DNA of 10,485 nt from Comamonadaceae bacterium (GTDB lineage: Bacteria; Pseudomonadota; Gammaproteobacteria; Burkholderiales; Burkholderiaceae_C): the NCBI GenBank assembly GCA_027490555.1, contig JAIXXW010000167.1, positions 1-10,485 of the forward strand. Reading direction: 5' to 3'. Made by a program: the position numbers and the translations under genes. A model generated the notes under the pieces. The model was not told where the DNA came from. It did no database searches and saw only the letters and a program-made list of their open reading frames with translations. This document shows positions 1 to 6,330 of the stretch, one piece after another. Positions within the stretch are counted from its first letter, which is position 1, and each line of letters opens with the position of its first letter.

Positions 1-248
1 AACCAGTGCAGTTTGGTGTGGATCTTCTTGGGGGCCACCATGTACTTTTGCGGGTTGTAAAACCCGCCGCCATGCACCGCCCACATGGCACCGCCCACGC
101 CTTTTTCGAGCAGGTCGGGCGACTGGGGTTTTTGCAGGTTGTTGTCCAGAAAGACAAAGTAGAACGAGGAACCAATCCAGGCGATGGCGGTGATGACGTG
201 CACCCAACGCAACAACAAATTGGCCCATTCCAGCAGATACGCGTCCAT
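1..248 (-). CDS. puuD: Urate hydroxylase PuuD, N-terminal part (cut by window edge)
   Basis: The first 82 codons of a minus-strand gene whose remainder lies left of the window. The product begins MDAYLLEWANLLLRWVHVI and continues with a membrane segment (about residues 10-33), then a soluble loop holding WAVHGGGFYNPQKY and a run leading to KLHW. This pattern matches the N-terminus of the PuuD (DUF989) family, integral membrane urate oxidases with about eight membrane helices and a C-terminal cytochrome c domain. They convert urate to 5-hydroxyisourate and pass electrons to the respiratory chain rather than making peroxide. The start is supported by GGAG eight bases upstream. The gene lies 175 bases downstream of xdhC on the same strand, which fits use of the urate made by xanthine dehydrogenase. 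The cytochrome domain cannot be seen here. The family call is recognition by eye; I am fairly sure of it. Confidence 0.9.
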   Translation of the reverse strand, partial: MDAYLLEWANLLLRWVHVITAIAWIGSSFYFVFLDNNLQKPQSPDLLEKGVGGAMWAVHGGGFYNPQKYMVAPKKIHTKLHW

Positions 249-352
249 GAAGGAGTCTCCAACCTGCTCACCACCGCGGGCCCTGTGAGCGGGTATTGGG
301 TCGCGAACATGAACCCGGGGGTTCCTGCGCCGCTGCGACCAGTGCACTCAAG

Positions 353-360
353 TGTATACA
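353..360. promoter_or_regulatory. Palindromic candidate operator/promoter upstream of puuD
   Basis: TGTATACA is a perfect 8-bp palindrome 105 bases upstream of the puuD start. Another perfect palindrome, AGTGCACT, lies at 341-348, exactly 12 bp away centre to centre. A third inverted repeat (GAACCC-GG-GGGTTC) is at 311-324. Read on the minus strand, TATACA (358-353) matches the -10 consensus at four of six positions, but no good -35 precedes it. GTATAC-centred palindromes are typical targets of GntR-type repressors in proteobacteria. That this is such an operator is inference. Confidence 0.3.
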
Positions 361-370
361 GTTTACCGCT

Positions 371-406
371 GCGCTTCCAGCGCTGACCCTGGCCTTCCGG
401 CTAGGG
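371..406 (-). terminator. Two tandem small hairpins after xdhC
   Basis: In the xdhC-puuD gap, minus-strand RNA can form CCCU-A-GCC / GGC-C-AGGG closed by a GGAA (GNRA-type) tetraloop (406-387). Directly after it comes GCGCU / AGCGC with a 3-base loop (383-371). No U-run follows either, so these are not classical intrinsic terminators. They could attenuate or stabilise the transcript end of xdhC. Confidence 0.3.
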
Positions 407-423
407 AAAACCATCAGCGGCCC

Positions 424-1209
424 TCACAGGGTCTGCAAAAGCTGCGCCGCCACGGCCACGGCAATGACTTCCGGCTCTTTGCCGGTGATGCCCGGCAGGC
501 CGATGGGACAGGTGATGTGGGCGATCTCCTCCGGGCCAAAGCCCCGGTCCTCCAGGCGATGCTGGAAAGTCGCCCATTTGGTCTGGCTGCCGATCAGCCC
601 CACAAAAGGCAAATCATGCTGCTCACGCTGGCGCTTCAGGCAGGCGATCACGATGTCCAGGTCTTCGGCGTGGCTGAAACTCATGATCAGGACCCGACTG
701 CCCGCCGCCAGATCGGCCACCGCCGATTGCACCGGGTTGGAGTGTTCGCATTCGACCTCATCGGGCAGATCCGTGGGAAAAATCTCGTCCCGGCTGTCGA
801 TCCAGCGCACCGCAAAAGGCAAGGGGGCCAAGGTGCGCACCAGGGCCTTGCCCACATGCCCGCCACCAAACAGCGCCAAAGGCTGACGCCGGGGCATCAG
901 CTGGCGCAGGCGGGGCAGGTCGGCCGCGTGCACCAGCTCGAAAGACAAATCGACCACCCCGCCACAACACTGCCCCAGACTGGGGCCCAGCACCTGGCGC
1001 AAGCGGTCTTCGACCGGCTGGCCTGCGAGCATGCGCCGGGCATGGGCCAGGGCCTGGAATTCCAAGTGGCCGCCGCCAACCGTGCCATGCTCACCCTGCG
1101 CAAAGACCACCATGTGGGTGCCCGGACCTCTGGGCACAGACCCCTGGGTGGCCACCACCGAGACCAGCACGGCAGACTCGGCCATCAGGCGGGCCCATGC
1201 AGCATTCAT
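424..1209 (-). CDS. xdhC: Xanthine dehydrogenase accessory protein XdhC (Moco insertion chaperone)
   Basis: 261 residues. XdhC binds the molybdenum cofactor, protects it while it is sulfurated, and hands it to the XdhB subunit; it acts in the cytoplasm and is not part of the final enzyme. The N-terminal XdhC/CoxI domain (about 10-65) shows VLVSVVATQGSVPRGPG and GTVGGGHLEF. A QCCGG motif sits at 80-84. The C-terminal Rossmann-like domain begins at LALFGGGHVGKAL (111-123) and ends with CPIGLPGITGKEP (234-246), both hallmarks of the family. Frame-open sequence continues 34 codons upstream to an ATG at 1311, but I chose 1209: AGGA lies nine bases before it, the family's N-terminus aligns there, and the longer form would overlap the start of the divergent lipoprotein gene. 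It is unusual in lying about 5 kb from xdhAB and next to puuD. Confidence 0.95.
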   Translation of the reverse strand: MNAAWARLMAESAVLVSVVATQGSVPRGPGTHMVVFAQGEHGTVGGGHLEFQALAHARRMLAGQPVEDRLRQVLGPSLGQCCGGVVDLSFELVHAADLPRLRQLMPRRQPLALFGGGHVGKALVRTLAPLPFAVRWIDSRDEIFPTDLPDEVECEHSNPVQSAVADLAAGSRVLIMSFSHAEDLDIVIACLKRQREQHDLPFVGLIGSQTKWATFQHRLEDRGFGPEEIAHITCPIGLPGITGKEPEVIAVAVAAQLLQTL

Positions 1210-1316
1210 CCAGTTCAATCCTGTCTCCCATGATCCATCAGGTACTCGCCAACGCTGCCCACCGGTGACACAATCCGGCGGGCCATCGCCAAGTATGCCA
1301 AGGAGTGACACCGTTC

Positions 1317-1916
1317 ATGACACCCCCATCCCCCCTCCAGCACAAATTCGGCATTCGCCTGGGCCAGGCGCTGGGGGCCATAGGCCTGACATGGCTGAGC
1401 GGGTGCAGCACACCACCTGCGCCCGTGCAAGCCACCGCGCCCGTGCCTGTCCGGCCACAGGTGCTGCCAGAGCCCCCTCGTCCCGAGGTGCCCATGCCCG
1501 AACGCCTGATCCCCGAAGCCTTGGCGGTCAGTCCACCCCCAAGCGCAGCACCATCGCTGGAACGCAGAGCCCACCGGTCGCTGGCCCGCAACGCCCAAGA
1601 ATATCGCAAAGACGCCGCCAGCCATTTGTACGCGCAGTACCGCGAACGCGTCTTCAAAGGCCGGCTGCCGCCCATGCTCGAAGCGGTGGGTGTGGTCCAG
1701 GTGAACATCGACCAACGGGGCGGTGTTAAATCCATCCAGTGGCAAAGGGCACCGCGACATGCACCGCAGGTCATGCGCGAAATTGAAAGGCTGGTCAGGG
1801 CCGCAGCACCCTACCCGGCGCCAGCGCTGATGAGCCAGGTCACCTACACCGACGTGTGGTTGTGGCACAAGAGCGGCAGGTTCCAGCTCGACACGCTGAC
1901 CGAGGGTCAGGACTGA
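1317..1916 (+). CDS. Lipoprotein with TonB C-terminal-like domain
   Basis: 199 residues, the only plus-strand gene here. Residues 1-30 form a lipoprotein signal peptide: a basic start, a hydrophobic stretch, then the lipobox L-S-G-C with Cys30 as the predicted lipidated residue. Ser at +2 favours outer-membrane sorting. Residues 32-80 are a proline-rich linker. From about 100 to 195 the sequence (for example YRERVFKGRLPPMLEAVGVV, then VNIDQRGGVKSIQWQRA) resembles the TonB C-terminal fold, a domain that contacts outer-membrane receptors, but the N-terminal membrane anchor of true TonB is replaced by a lipid anchor. The exact role is unknown; a periplasmic envelope or adaptor role is inference. 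The ATG at 1317 is preferred over a GTG at 1305 because AGGAG (1301-1305) precedes it by 11 bases and overlaps the GTG. The gene diverges from xdhC and converges on the symporter gene; no functional tie to purines is evident. Confidence 0.82.
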   Translation: MTPPSPLQHKFGIRLGQALGAIGLTWLSGCSTPPAPVQATAPVPVRPQVLPEPPRPEVPMPERLIPEALAVSPPPSAAPSLERRAHRSLARNAQEYRKDAASHLYAQYRERVFKGRLPPMLEAVGVVQVNIDQRGGVKSIQWQRAPRHAPQVMREIERLVRAAAPYPAPALMSQVTYTDVWLWHKSGRFQLDTLTEGQD

Positions 1917-1924
1917 ATCCACCC

Positions 1925-1956
1925 CATCGGCCACCGCCCCGCTGGCGGGGCCGATG
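1925..1956. terminator. Candidate bidirectional terminator hairpin
   Basis: This hairpin lies between the convergent ends of the lipoprotein gene (stop at 1916) and the symporter gene (stop at 1974). The stem is CATCGGCC / GGCCGATG (8 bp), a one-base A bulge, then CCGCC / GGCGG (5 bp), with a 5-base loop. It is very stable but lacks a T-run on either side, so it is not a textbook intrinsic terminator. Its position between converging genes supports a transcript-end role in both directions. Confidence 0.55.
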
Positions 1957-1973
1957 GCAGGGACCCCGGTGCT

Positions 1974-2906
1974 TCAGCGCGTGCGCAATTGGCCCGACTT
2001 GGCCTTGTCACGGGCCAGCGCCTCGCGGTCGGAGATGCGCCGGAACCACAAAGTGGCCAAGGTCGAGGTGATCATGATGAACAGGGAATACAGCACCGGG
2101 ATCAGCAGCACTTGTTGTTGCTGCACGCCAGTGAAGGTCAAGGTGACAATCAACACACCCAGAGGTCCGTTCTGAATGCCTGTCTCCAGGGCAATGGTTC
2201 GGGCGCGACGCTTGTCCTGTCGCACCAAGCGGGCGAAGGTGTAGCCCACGGCAAAGCCGAACACCCCCAGACCGATCGCGCCAAAGTACACCTGCCAGGG
2301 TGTCGTGAGCAACAACTGCCAGTTGCGCGGCACCCATGAAACCATCAGGAACAAGATCACCAGCACCCCGAGCATCCCCCCCAGCAGCTCCAGTGTGGCG
2401 CCAACGTTGGGGTTGAGCTTGCGCAGGGCCATGCCAATGGCCGTGGGCACCAGCAAAACAAACAGCACCTGCGCCACATTTTCTGGAGGTATCTGCCAGT
2501 TGCCGTCGATGCCCATGCTGAAGAAGCCCAAAGTCAGGGGCACCATCACCACAGCGAGCAAGGTCGAGACAATGGTCATCAACAGGGACAGCGACAGCAC
2601 GCCTTTGCTGAAATAGTTGAAGATGTTGCTCGTGGTGCCCCCGGGCAGACAAGCCATGAGGATGAGGCCGACCGCATAGGCATACCAGTGGGCGGACTCC
2701 TGTGAGGCATTGGGCAGCAGCACCAGATGGGCCAGCAAGAAGCCGACTATCGGGGTCAGCAAGTAGGTGGTGACCACGCCAATGCCAATGCCTACCGGCT
2801 TCTTGAGCGCGATCATGAAGTCCTTGAGCGTCAAGGAGGCGCCCATGCCCAGCATGATGATCATCATCATCACGCCCAGCAGTTTGGTTTCAAATTCGGT
2901 GACCAT
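1974..2906 (-). CDS. Bile acid:sodium symporter (BASS/SBF) family transporter
   Basis: 310 residues, largely hydrophobic, consistent with the nine or ten membrane helices of the SBF family. Bacterial members import organic acids (pyruvate, pantoate, bile-acid-like or other carboxylates) with sodium. Family marks are GMGASLTLKDF (20-30), CLPGGTTSNIFNYFSKG (86-102) and ALETGIQNGPLG (239-250). In the last, Glu241 and Gln245 align with the sodium-site Glu and Gln of the Neisseria ASBT homologue (E260/Q264 there, from memory). A basic, hydrophilic tail follows residue 289. GGAG lies six bases before the ATG. The start is 20 bases after the stop of the acyl-CoA ligase gene, so the two are almost certainly co-transcribed, suggesting import of an acid that the ligase then activates. 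The substrate cannot be read from sequence. Confidence 0.93.
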   Translation of the reverse strand: MVTEFETKLLGVMMMIIMLGMGASLTLKDFMIALKKPVGIGIGVVTTYLLTPIVGFLLAHLVLLPNASQESAHWYAYAVGLILMACLPGGTTSNIFNYFSKGVLSLSLLMTIVSTLLAVVMVPLTLGFFSMGIDGNWQIPPENVAQVLFVLLVPTAIGMALRKLNPNVGATLELLGGMLGVLVILFLMVSWVPRNWQLLLTTPWQVYFGAIGLGVFGFAVGYTFARLVRQDKRRARTIALETGIQNGPLGVLIVTLTFTGVQQQQVLLIPVLYSLFIMITSTLATLWFRRISDREALARDKAKSGQLRTR

Positions 2907-2926
2907 GTTTGACTCCGCTGTGGCGC

Positions 2927-4690
2927 TCAGGCGCGTTGGAATTCGTTTTTGACTTCGGCTTTCAGGTCCTTGCGCAGCACCTTGCCAATCGGCGACTTGG
3001 GCAGTTCCTCGCGCAGCACCACCGAGCTCGGGCGCTTGTAGGCCGCCAGGTGTTGCTGGCAGTGGGCGATCACGTCTTCGGCGCTGAGCGGGCCCGGGTG
3101 GTCGGGATTGGCCACCACATAGGCACGCACCGCCTCACCGGTGCGCGCGTCGGGCGTGCCCACCACCGCCACCTCGAGCACGGCGTCCATCTGGGCGATC
3201 ACGTCCTCGACCTCGTTGGGGTAGACATTGAAGCCTGACACCAGCACCATGTCTTTTTTGCGGTCCACGATGCGGAAAAAACCCTGGCCATCCATGACCC
3301 CGATATCGCCGGTGGCAAACCAGCCGTCCTGCATCACCAACTGGGTTTCGGCCTCGTTTTGCCAATACCCCTGCATGACCTGGGGGCCGCGCACCCAGAT
3401 CTCGCCGGGCTCGCCCACAGGCGCGTCGGCGCCGGTTTCGGTCACCAGACGCACATCGGTGCCCGGTGCGGGGATGCCGATGCTGCCCACCCGGGGCTCG
3501 CCGCTGAGCGGGTTGAAACTCACCACCGGCGATGTCTCGGTCAGGCCGTAACCCTCGGCAATCGGCGTGCCCGTGACCTCGCGCCAGCGCTGGGCCACCG
3601 CACTGTGCAGGGCTGTTCCTCCGGCGATGGCGGCCTTCAGGTGCTTGGGCGGGTAAGCCAGAAACCACTCTTCATTGAGCAAGCCATTGAACAAGGTGTT
3701 GACACCGGTGATCCATGTCAGCGGGTAGTTTTCGACCGCCCGCTGCAGGTTTTGAACCGGGCGCGGGCTGGGCACCAGGATGTTGTGCGCACCGATGGAC
3801 AGGAAGCCCAGCAAATTGGCGGTGAAGGCGAAGATGTGGTACAGCGGCAAGGCGGTCAGCACGCACTCCTGGCCCGCTTGCATGTGGGTCGCGCCCATGG
3901 CCAGCATCTGCTGCACATTGCTGAGCAAATTGCCATGGCTGATCATCGCGCCCTTGCTCACCCCCGTGGTGCCACCGGTGTATTGCAGCAAGGCCAGATC
4001 GTGGGGCTGCAGGTCTTGCCAGAAAGCCTTGGCGCCTTGCTGGCCCAGGCTGGCACGGCCCTGCGCCAGCGCCGCCTGCAAGCGCACATGCGGCACCGTC
4101 ACGGGTGGCAGCACCTTGCTCCAGACCTTTTGCACGCCCCGGATGATGCCCCGCGGCACGGCCGGGAAAAATTCAGGCACACCCGCCAGCACAACGTGCT
4201 GCACCCCTGTTTGGGCCAACACCTCGGGCAGCTTGTCGGCGAACATGTCCACCAGCACCAGGGCCTTGGCCTGGCAGTTGTTGAACTGGTGCACCATCTC
4301 GCTCACGGTGTACAGCGGGTTGGTGTTGACCAGCACGCAGCCAGCCTTGAGCACGCCGAAGGCCACGACCGGGTAGGACAGGCTGTTGGGCAACTGCACC
4401 GCCACGCGGTCCCCACGCGCCAGGCCCAGGGTGTTGCGCAGATAGCCCGCAAACGCGTCAGACAGGGCATCGACTTGCGCAAAACTCAGACTGCCATTCA
4501 TGCCATTGGGCACCACACAGGTGAAGGCGGCCTTGGCCTGGCTGGCTTGCGCCCAGTGCGTGCAATGCGCATGGATCCAGTGGCCCAGGCTGAGGTGCTC
4601 GGGCTCTGGCAGCTGGGGGGCAATGCCCACCTGGGGGTAAATCGCAGCCCATGGCCGCTGGGCGCCCATGCTGGCGGGGATGTTGTTCAT
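2927..4690 (-). CDS. fadD: Long-chain fatty acid--CoA ligase (FadD-type, AMP-forming)
   Basis: 587 residues, slightly longer than E. coli FadD (561). It should activate a fatty or related carboxylic acid to its acyl-CoA via an acyl-adenylate, at the inner face of the membrane. The adenylate-forming signatures are in order: phosphate loop YTGGTTGVSKG (237-247), GYGLTETSP (380-388), TGD (460-462), hinge DRKKD (476-480), and the FACS-type stretch around SGFNVYPNEVE (485-495). The C-terminal catalytic lysine is Lys570 in PKSPIGK. The frame stays open 38 codons further upstream to an ATG at 4804. I prefer 4690 because AAGGAG lies just before it (spacer four bases) and the upstream peptide is Arg/Pro-rich junk. 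It is followed 20 bases on by the symporter gene. The chain-length class is inferred from overall FadD likeness; a medium-chain or aromatic acid substrate is possible. Confidence 0.93.
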   Translation of the reverse strand: MNNIPASMGAQRPWAAIYPQVGIAPQLPEPEHLSLGHWIHAHCTHWAQASQAKAAFTCVVPNGMNGSLSFAQVDALSDAFAGYLRNTLGLARGDRVAVQLPNSLSYPVVAFGVLKAGCVLVNTNPLYTVSEMVHQFNNCQAKALVLVDMFADKLPEVLAQTGVQHVVLAGVPEFFPAVPRGIIRGVQKVWSKVLPPVTVPHVRLQAALAQGRASLGQQGAKAFWQDLQPHDLALLQYTGGTTGVSKGAMISHGNLLSNVQQMLAMGATHMQAGQECVLTALPLYHIFAFTANLLGFLSIGAHNILVPSPRPVQNLQRAVENYPLTWITGVNTLFNGLLNEEWFLAYPPKHLKAAIAGGTALHSAVAQRWREVTGTPIAEGYGLTETSPVVSFNPLSGEPRVGSIGIPAPGTDVRLVTETGADAPVGEPGEIWVRGPQVMQGYWQNEAETQLVMQDGWFATGDIGVMDGQGFFRIVDRKKDMVLVSGFNVYPNEVEDVIAQMDAVLEVAVVGTPDARTGEAVRAYVVANPDHPGPLSAEDVIAHCQQHLAAYKRPSSVVLREELPKSPIGKVLRKDLKAEVKNEFQRA

Positions 4691-4772
4691 GGAACTCCTT
4701 GAATGGGTCGGATGCCCGAGCGAGCGTGTGCGGGAATGCGCTGGCTTCGGGGCTGGGTCACCGCGTTGGCGT

Positions 4773-4787
4773 GGTGGCCAGGCCACC
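4773..4787. repeat. 15-bp inverted repeat in the ligase leader
   Basis: GGTGGCC-A-GGCCACC is a perfect inverted repeat with a single central base, 83 bases upstream of the ligase ATG. It falls within the likely 5' leader if the candidate promoter at 4803-4829 is correct. It could be an operator or, as RNA, a 5-bp hairpin with loop CCAGG. No regulator can be assigned. Confidence 0.35.
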
Positions 4788-4802
4788 CTGCAACGAGCCG
4801 CC

Positions 4803-4829
4803 ATTATTCATGGAAATGGGGCTTGCCAA
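4803..4829 (-). promoter_or_regulatory. Candidate sigma-70-type promoter for the ligase-symporter operon
   Basis: On the minus strand, TTGGCA (4829-4824, five of six -35 bases) and AATAAT (4808-4803, five of six -10 bases) are separated by 15 bases, shorter than the preferred 17. This would start transcription near 4796, giving a leader of about 105 bases. The 192-base gap (4691-4882) after the transporter gene makes a separate promoter for this pair plausible. Confidence 0.33.
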
Positions 4830-4882
4830 GGCGATAGGCCTTGCTCATTGACGGGTGTTTTCCCTGATCAAAAATTCTGGCT

Positions 4883-6091
4883 TCACACAGAATGCATTTC
4901 TTCATGACGCGCGTTGGGCAAGCACGTCAACACCAAGGTGGTGAGCAGGGAAAACCCCGCCAGCAAGAGCAAGGACGAGCCAAAGCCCATGGCCTTGACC
5001 ACCGGCCCCAGGGCCCAGACCGACAAGGAACTCACACCGAACGACACCCCCAGCCGCATGCCCGAGACACGGGAGCGCAGGCGGTCATCCACATACCGGG
5101 CGATCATGTAATCGGTGAACGGTATGGCACCGAAGATGAACACCATCACCCCGGTCAGGGCCAGGAACAACCACCAGCCCTGCGCTTGCGAGGCCAGGAT
5201 CAACAGGGGAATTTGCGCCATCACCATGGTCAGGAAAAAAGGCTTCAGGGCAAAGCGGTTGATCAGGTGCCCGACCACCAACTGGGCCACAGAGGCCAGG
5301 GCGTAAACCACCGCCAACAACAGGCCCAATGCAGCGGGGTCGTCCATCACTCCCTCAAAGCGCTCCGCCAACAAGGGGCCGTTGCCATTGGTGGTGAAGT
5401 TGAACAACACACTGCTGGTGATGGCTGCGGCCGTCATCACCACCAAAGCCCGGGCCAACAGGGGCGCGGGCAGTCTCACCTTGGCCCCGCCCTGGCGCTT
5501 GGCGGGCGAGGAGCGCTCCTGCGGGCAGGCACGTGCAAACACCCATCCGCACACGAGGGCACCCAACCCCGGCACGACAAAAGCCGCCCGCCAGCCCAGC
5601 AGCTGGATCAACAAGCCCGTGAGCAAGGCCGCCACAGCCACACCCAGGTTGCCCGCTAGACCGTTGAAGCCGATGGTCACGCCAGGATTGGCAGCGCGCT
5701 CCAGCAACATGGGGATGCCCACCGGGTGGTAAATCGAAGCGAACAGGCCCAGCAAGGTCAAGCTGGCGGCCAACTGCCAGGGGGTTTGTGCGAAAGCCGT
5801 CAGGATGGAGGCCGCACCGATGCCGAAAAAAAACACCAGCATCATGCTGCGGCGGCCCCACAAATCACCCAGCCGTCCGGCAGGCAAAGAGCCCAAACCG
5901 AACATGAAAAAAGCGCCTGCGCCGTAGGGCATCAGGTCCTGCCACTGGGCCATGCCCATGTCGAGTGCGATGGTGCTGACCGCGGCAGCAAAAATCAGCA
6001 AGAACAAATGGTCCAAGGCATGCGCGATGTTCAGCAGCATGCGCACCACCCGGGGGTGGTCTTCGGGCAGCTCGGCCACCGTGGCGTTCAA
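4883..6091 (-). CDS. MFS transporter
   Basis: About 402 residues in a pattern of roughly twelve hydrophobic helices, the usual size for the major facilitator superfamily. The loop 2-3 signature is clear: GRLGDLWGRR (about 72-81), right after helix 2, with a helix 1 containing AHALDHLFLLIF. A basic cytoplasmic loop (ACPQERSSPAKRQGG) separates the two halves. The substrate is not identifiable; its place behind xdhAB makes purine or purine-product transport possible but unproven. The start is uncertain. I chose TTG at 6091 because AGGGG lies seven bases before it, codons from there on end almost always in G or C while those upstream do not, and it sits 22 bases after the preceding stop. ATG at 6040 (385 residues) is the main alternative. 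An open frame continuing further upstream overlaps the small Cys-rich gene and is rejected. Confidence 0.88.
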   Translation of the reverse strand: MNATVAELPEDHPRVVRMLLNIAHALDHLFLLIFAAAVSTIALDMGMAQWQDLMPYGAGAFFMFGLGSLPAGRLGDLWGRRSMMLVFFFGIGAASILTAFAQTPWQLAASLTLLGLFASIYHPVGIPMLLERAANPGVTIGFNGLAGNLGVAVAALLTGLLIQLLGWRAAFVVPGLGALVCGWVFARACPQERSSPAKRQGGAKVRLPAPLLARALVVMTAAAITSSVLFNFTTNGNGPLLAERFEGVMDDPAALGLLLAVVYALASVAQLVVGHLINRFALKPFFLTMVMAQIPLLILASQAQGWWLFLALTGVMVFIFGAIPFTDYMIARYVDDRLRSRVSGMRLGVSFGVSSLSVWALGPVVKAMGFGSSLLLLAGFSLLTTLVLTCLPNARHEEMHSV

Positions 6092-6113
6092 GACAAGACC
6101 CCTTTGGGCAGCA

Positions 6114-6305
6114 TCAGGCTTGGGGTTCGGTGCCGTTGGCGGCAGCGGGCGCTGGCGCCGCCTGGGACGAGGCGGAAGCCGGCCGTGCCGCTGGCTCGGG
6201 GGCGAAGCACATCTTCTCGCCGTCCCAACGCTGGCCGCACCAGCACAGGCCCTCGGCATTGATGATGCAGGTGCCGGTGCCGCAGCACCTTGGATCGTCT
6301 GACAT
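6114..6305 (-). CDS. Small cysteine-rich protein of unknown function
   Basis: 63 residues starting MSDDPRCCGTGTCIINAEG. Residues 7-33 hold six cysteines (C7, C8, C13, C21, C23, C33; spacing CC-x4-C-x7-C-x-C-x9-C) around a GLCWCGQRWDGEKMC core. The tail from about 36 on is Ala/Pro/Ser-rich low complexity. No signal peptide is seen, so it should be cytoplasmic. The cysteine pattern suggests a zinc or iron-sulfur site, but I know of no assigned function. Translation is well supported: AGGAGG six bases before the ATG, one of the best ribosome binding sites in the window. The stop of xdhB is 25 bases upstream and the MFS gene begins about 22 bases downstream, so it is probably in the xdh transcript. 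A further in-frame ATG seven codons upstream lacks such a site. Confidence 0.77.
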   Translation of the reverse strand: MSDDPRCCGTGTCIINAEGLCWCGQRWDGEKMCFAPEPAARPASASSQAAPAPAAANGTEPQA

Positions 6306-6330
6306 GGCTGTCCTCCTGAAAATCAAGCCC

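Noticed and set aside
1215..1934. A 239-codon minus-strand open frame opposite the lipoprotein gene.
   Set aside because: The plus-strand reading has a lipobox, a Pro-rich linker and a TonB-C-like domain; the minus reading has a scrambled, Trp/His-rich composition and runs into the terminator hairpin.
3359..4702. A 447-codon plus-strand open frame opposite the acyl-CoA ligase.
   Set aside because: Antisense shadow of a gene with clear motifs; its His/Gln/Arg-rich composition matches reverse reading of high-GC codons.
4691..4804. A 38-codon N-terminal extension of the acyl-CoA ligase.
   Set aside because: Arg/Pro-rich and unlike FadD N-termini; the AAGGAG site favours the ATG at 4690.
6092..6259. 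A 56-codon N-terminal extension of the MFS transporter.
   Set aside because: It overlaps the Cys-rich gene on the same strand in another frame, is basic and Pro-rich, and has poor codon quality just before the TTG at 6091.
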